From positions 1 through 5,971 of the forward strand of contig RGVM01000182.1 in assembly GCA_010027295.1 (NCBI GenBank): a DNA stretch of 5,971 nucleotides. The letters run 5' to 3'. This stretch comes from Chitinophagia bacterium (GTDB lineage: Bacteria > Bacteroidota > Bacteroidia > Chitinophagales > Chitinophagaceae). Below, in pieces: positions 5,595-5,971 of the stretch. A model generated the notes under the pieces. The model did not search any database and had not been told where the DNA came from. It saw only the letters and a list, made by a program, of their open reading frames with translations. The position numbers and the translations under genes were made by a program. The first letter of the stretch is position 1. The number at the start of each line of letters is the position of its first letter.

Positions 5595-5971
5595 GTGTAT
5601 ACGTTGAAGAAGTCGTTGGGACAGCATTTCCTGCGGGACGATGGTGTGTGTCGTCGCATTGTGACGGAGCTGCGTCGGGAGTCTTTCCGGCAGCTCCTGG
5701 AAGTGGGTCCCGGAGGTGGCGCCCTGACGCGGCATTTGCTGGAGATCCCAGACATCGACTTCCGGGCCGTGGAGCTGGATGCGGAGAAGGTCGCCTTTCT
5801 GCTGGAACGGTATCCGGACCTTGCGGGTCGCCTTACGGAGGGTAGCATACTTGACGTGACAGTACCCTTTGAGGGCCGGTTCACGCTCATTGGAAATTTT
5901 CCCTACAACATATCCTCTCAGATACTGTTCCGCGTACTCGAATGGCGGGATCAGGTCGAGAGGGTGGTGGG
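5595..5971 (+). CDS. rsmA: 16S rRNA dimethyladenosine transferase RsmA/KsgA (3' end beyond window)
   Basis: The 125 visible codons give the N-terminal half of the SAM-dependent enzyme that dimethylates the two adjacent adenines near the 3' end of 16S rRNA during small-subunit maturation. Signature parts: KKSLGQHFL (5-13), the SAM-binding motif LEVGPGGGALT (35-45), AVELD (58-62) for the ribose-binding acid, and GNFPYNISSQI (100-110), a variant of the NLPYxIS catalytic motif with Phe for Leu as is common in Bacteroidota. The start is a GTG at 5595, the first possible codon after an in-frame TAA at 5583-5585; a TTG at 5604 would also leave the KKSLGQHFL motif whole. The GTG is preferred because relatives usually have a few residues before the motif. 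Divergent from pdxA; the pdxA/rsmA pairing is also known, in a different arrangement, from Proteobacteria. Confidence 0.95.
   Translation, partial: MYTLKKSLGQHFLRDDGVCRRIVTELRRESFRQLLEVGPGGGALTRHLLEIPDIDFRAVELDAEKVAFLLERYPDLAGRLTEGSILDVTVPFEGRFTLIGNFPYNISSQILFRVLEWRDQVERVV

Noticed and set aside
4792..5607. A 271-codon plus-strand open frame antisense to pdxA and overlapping the rsmA start
   Set aside because: It is the antisense shadow of pdxA and would run across both divergent promoters; rsmA is read in another frame.

Overview
The window reads as chromosomal DNA of a GC-rich member of the Bacteroidota. Two perfect matches to the phylum's -7 promoter element (TAnnTTTG) stand back to back between pdxA and rsmA, none of the starts has an obvious Shine-Dalgarno sequence, and twin-arginine or lipoprotein export signals head several sugar- and polymer-related enzymes. 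The pdxA product has a Chitinophagales-like flavour, but this is an impression from memory and I would not place the organism below phylum.

Layout. Positions 1-1413 (minus strand) hold a probable two-gene operon: a Sec-exported SUMF1/formylglycine-generating-enzyme-fold protein followed 28 bp later by a Tat-exported Gfo/Idh/MocA oxidoreductase that runs off the left edge. A 116-bp divergent intergenic region separates it from three plus-strand genes: a lipoprotein esterase of the PHB-depolymerase/LpqC type (1530-2483), a Tat-exported hydroxypyruvate-isomerase-like TIM-barrel protein (2602-3522) and a small secreted LolA-like protein (3576-4262). This run converges on pdxA (4431-5526, minus). 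The 168-bp convergent gap carries a previously unlabelled array of five 19-bp tandem repeats, one of whose units has its core inverted in register, creating a perfect 12-bp hairpin. pdxA is interrupted by a single-base insertion in a G4/C4 run. Divergent from it, rsmA (ksgA) starts at 5595 and leaves the right edge.

How the genes fit together. The left part is a small accessory set for extracytoplasmic carbohydrate or ester handling: oxidoreductase, TIM-barrel isomerase, esterase and SUMF1-fold protein, all predicted to be exported. The right part is housekeeping: vitamin B6 synthesis (pdxA) and 16S rRNA dimethylation (rsmA). I see no CRISPR, transposase, phage gene, tRNA or rRNA, and no convincing new multi-gene system. 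The points most worth a second look are the 19-bp repeat array with its inverted unit, the pdxA frame break, and the very short leader predicted for rsmA.
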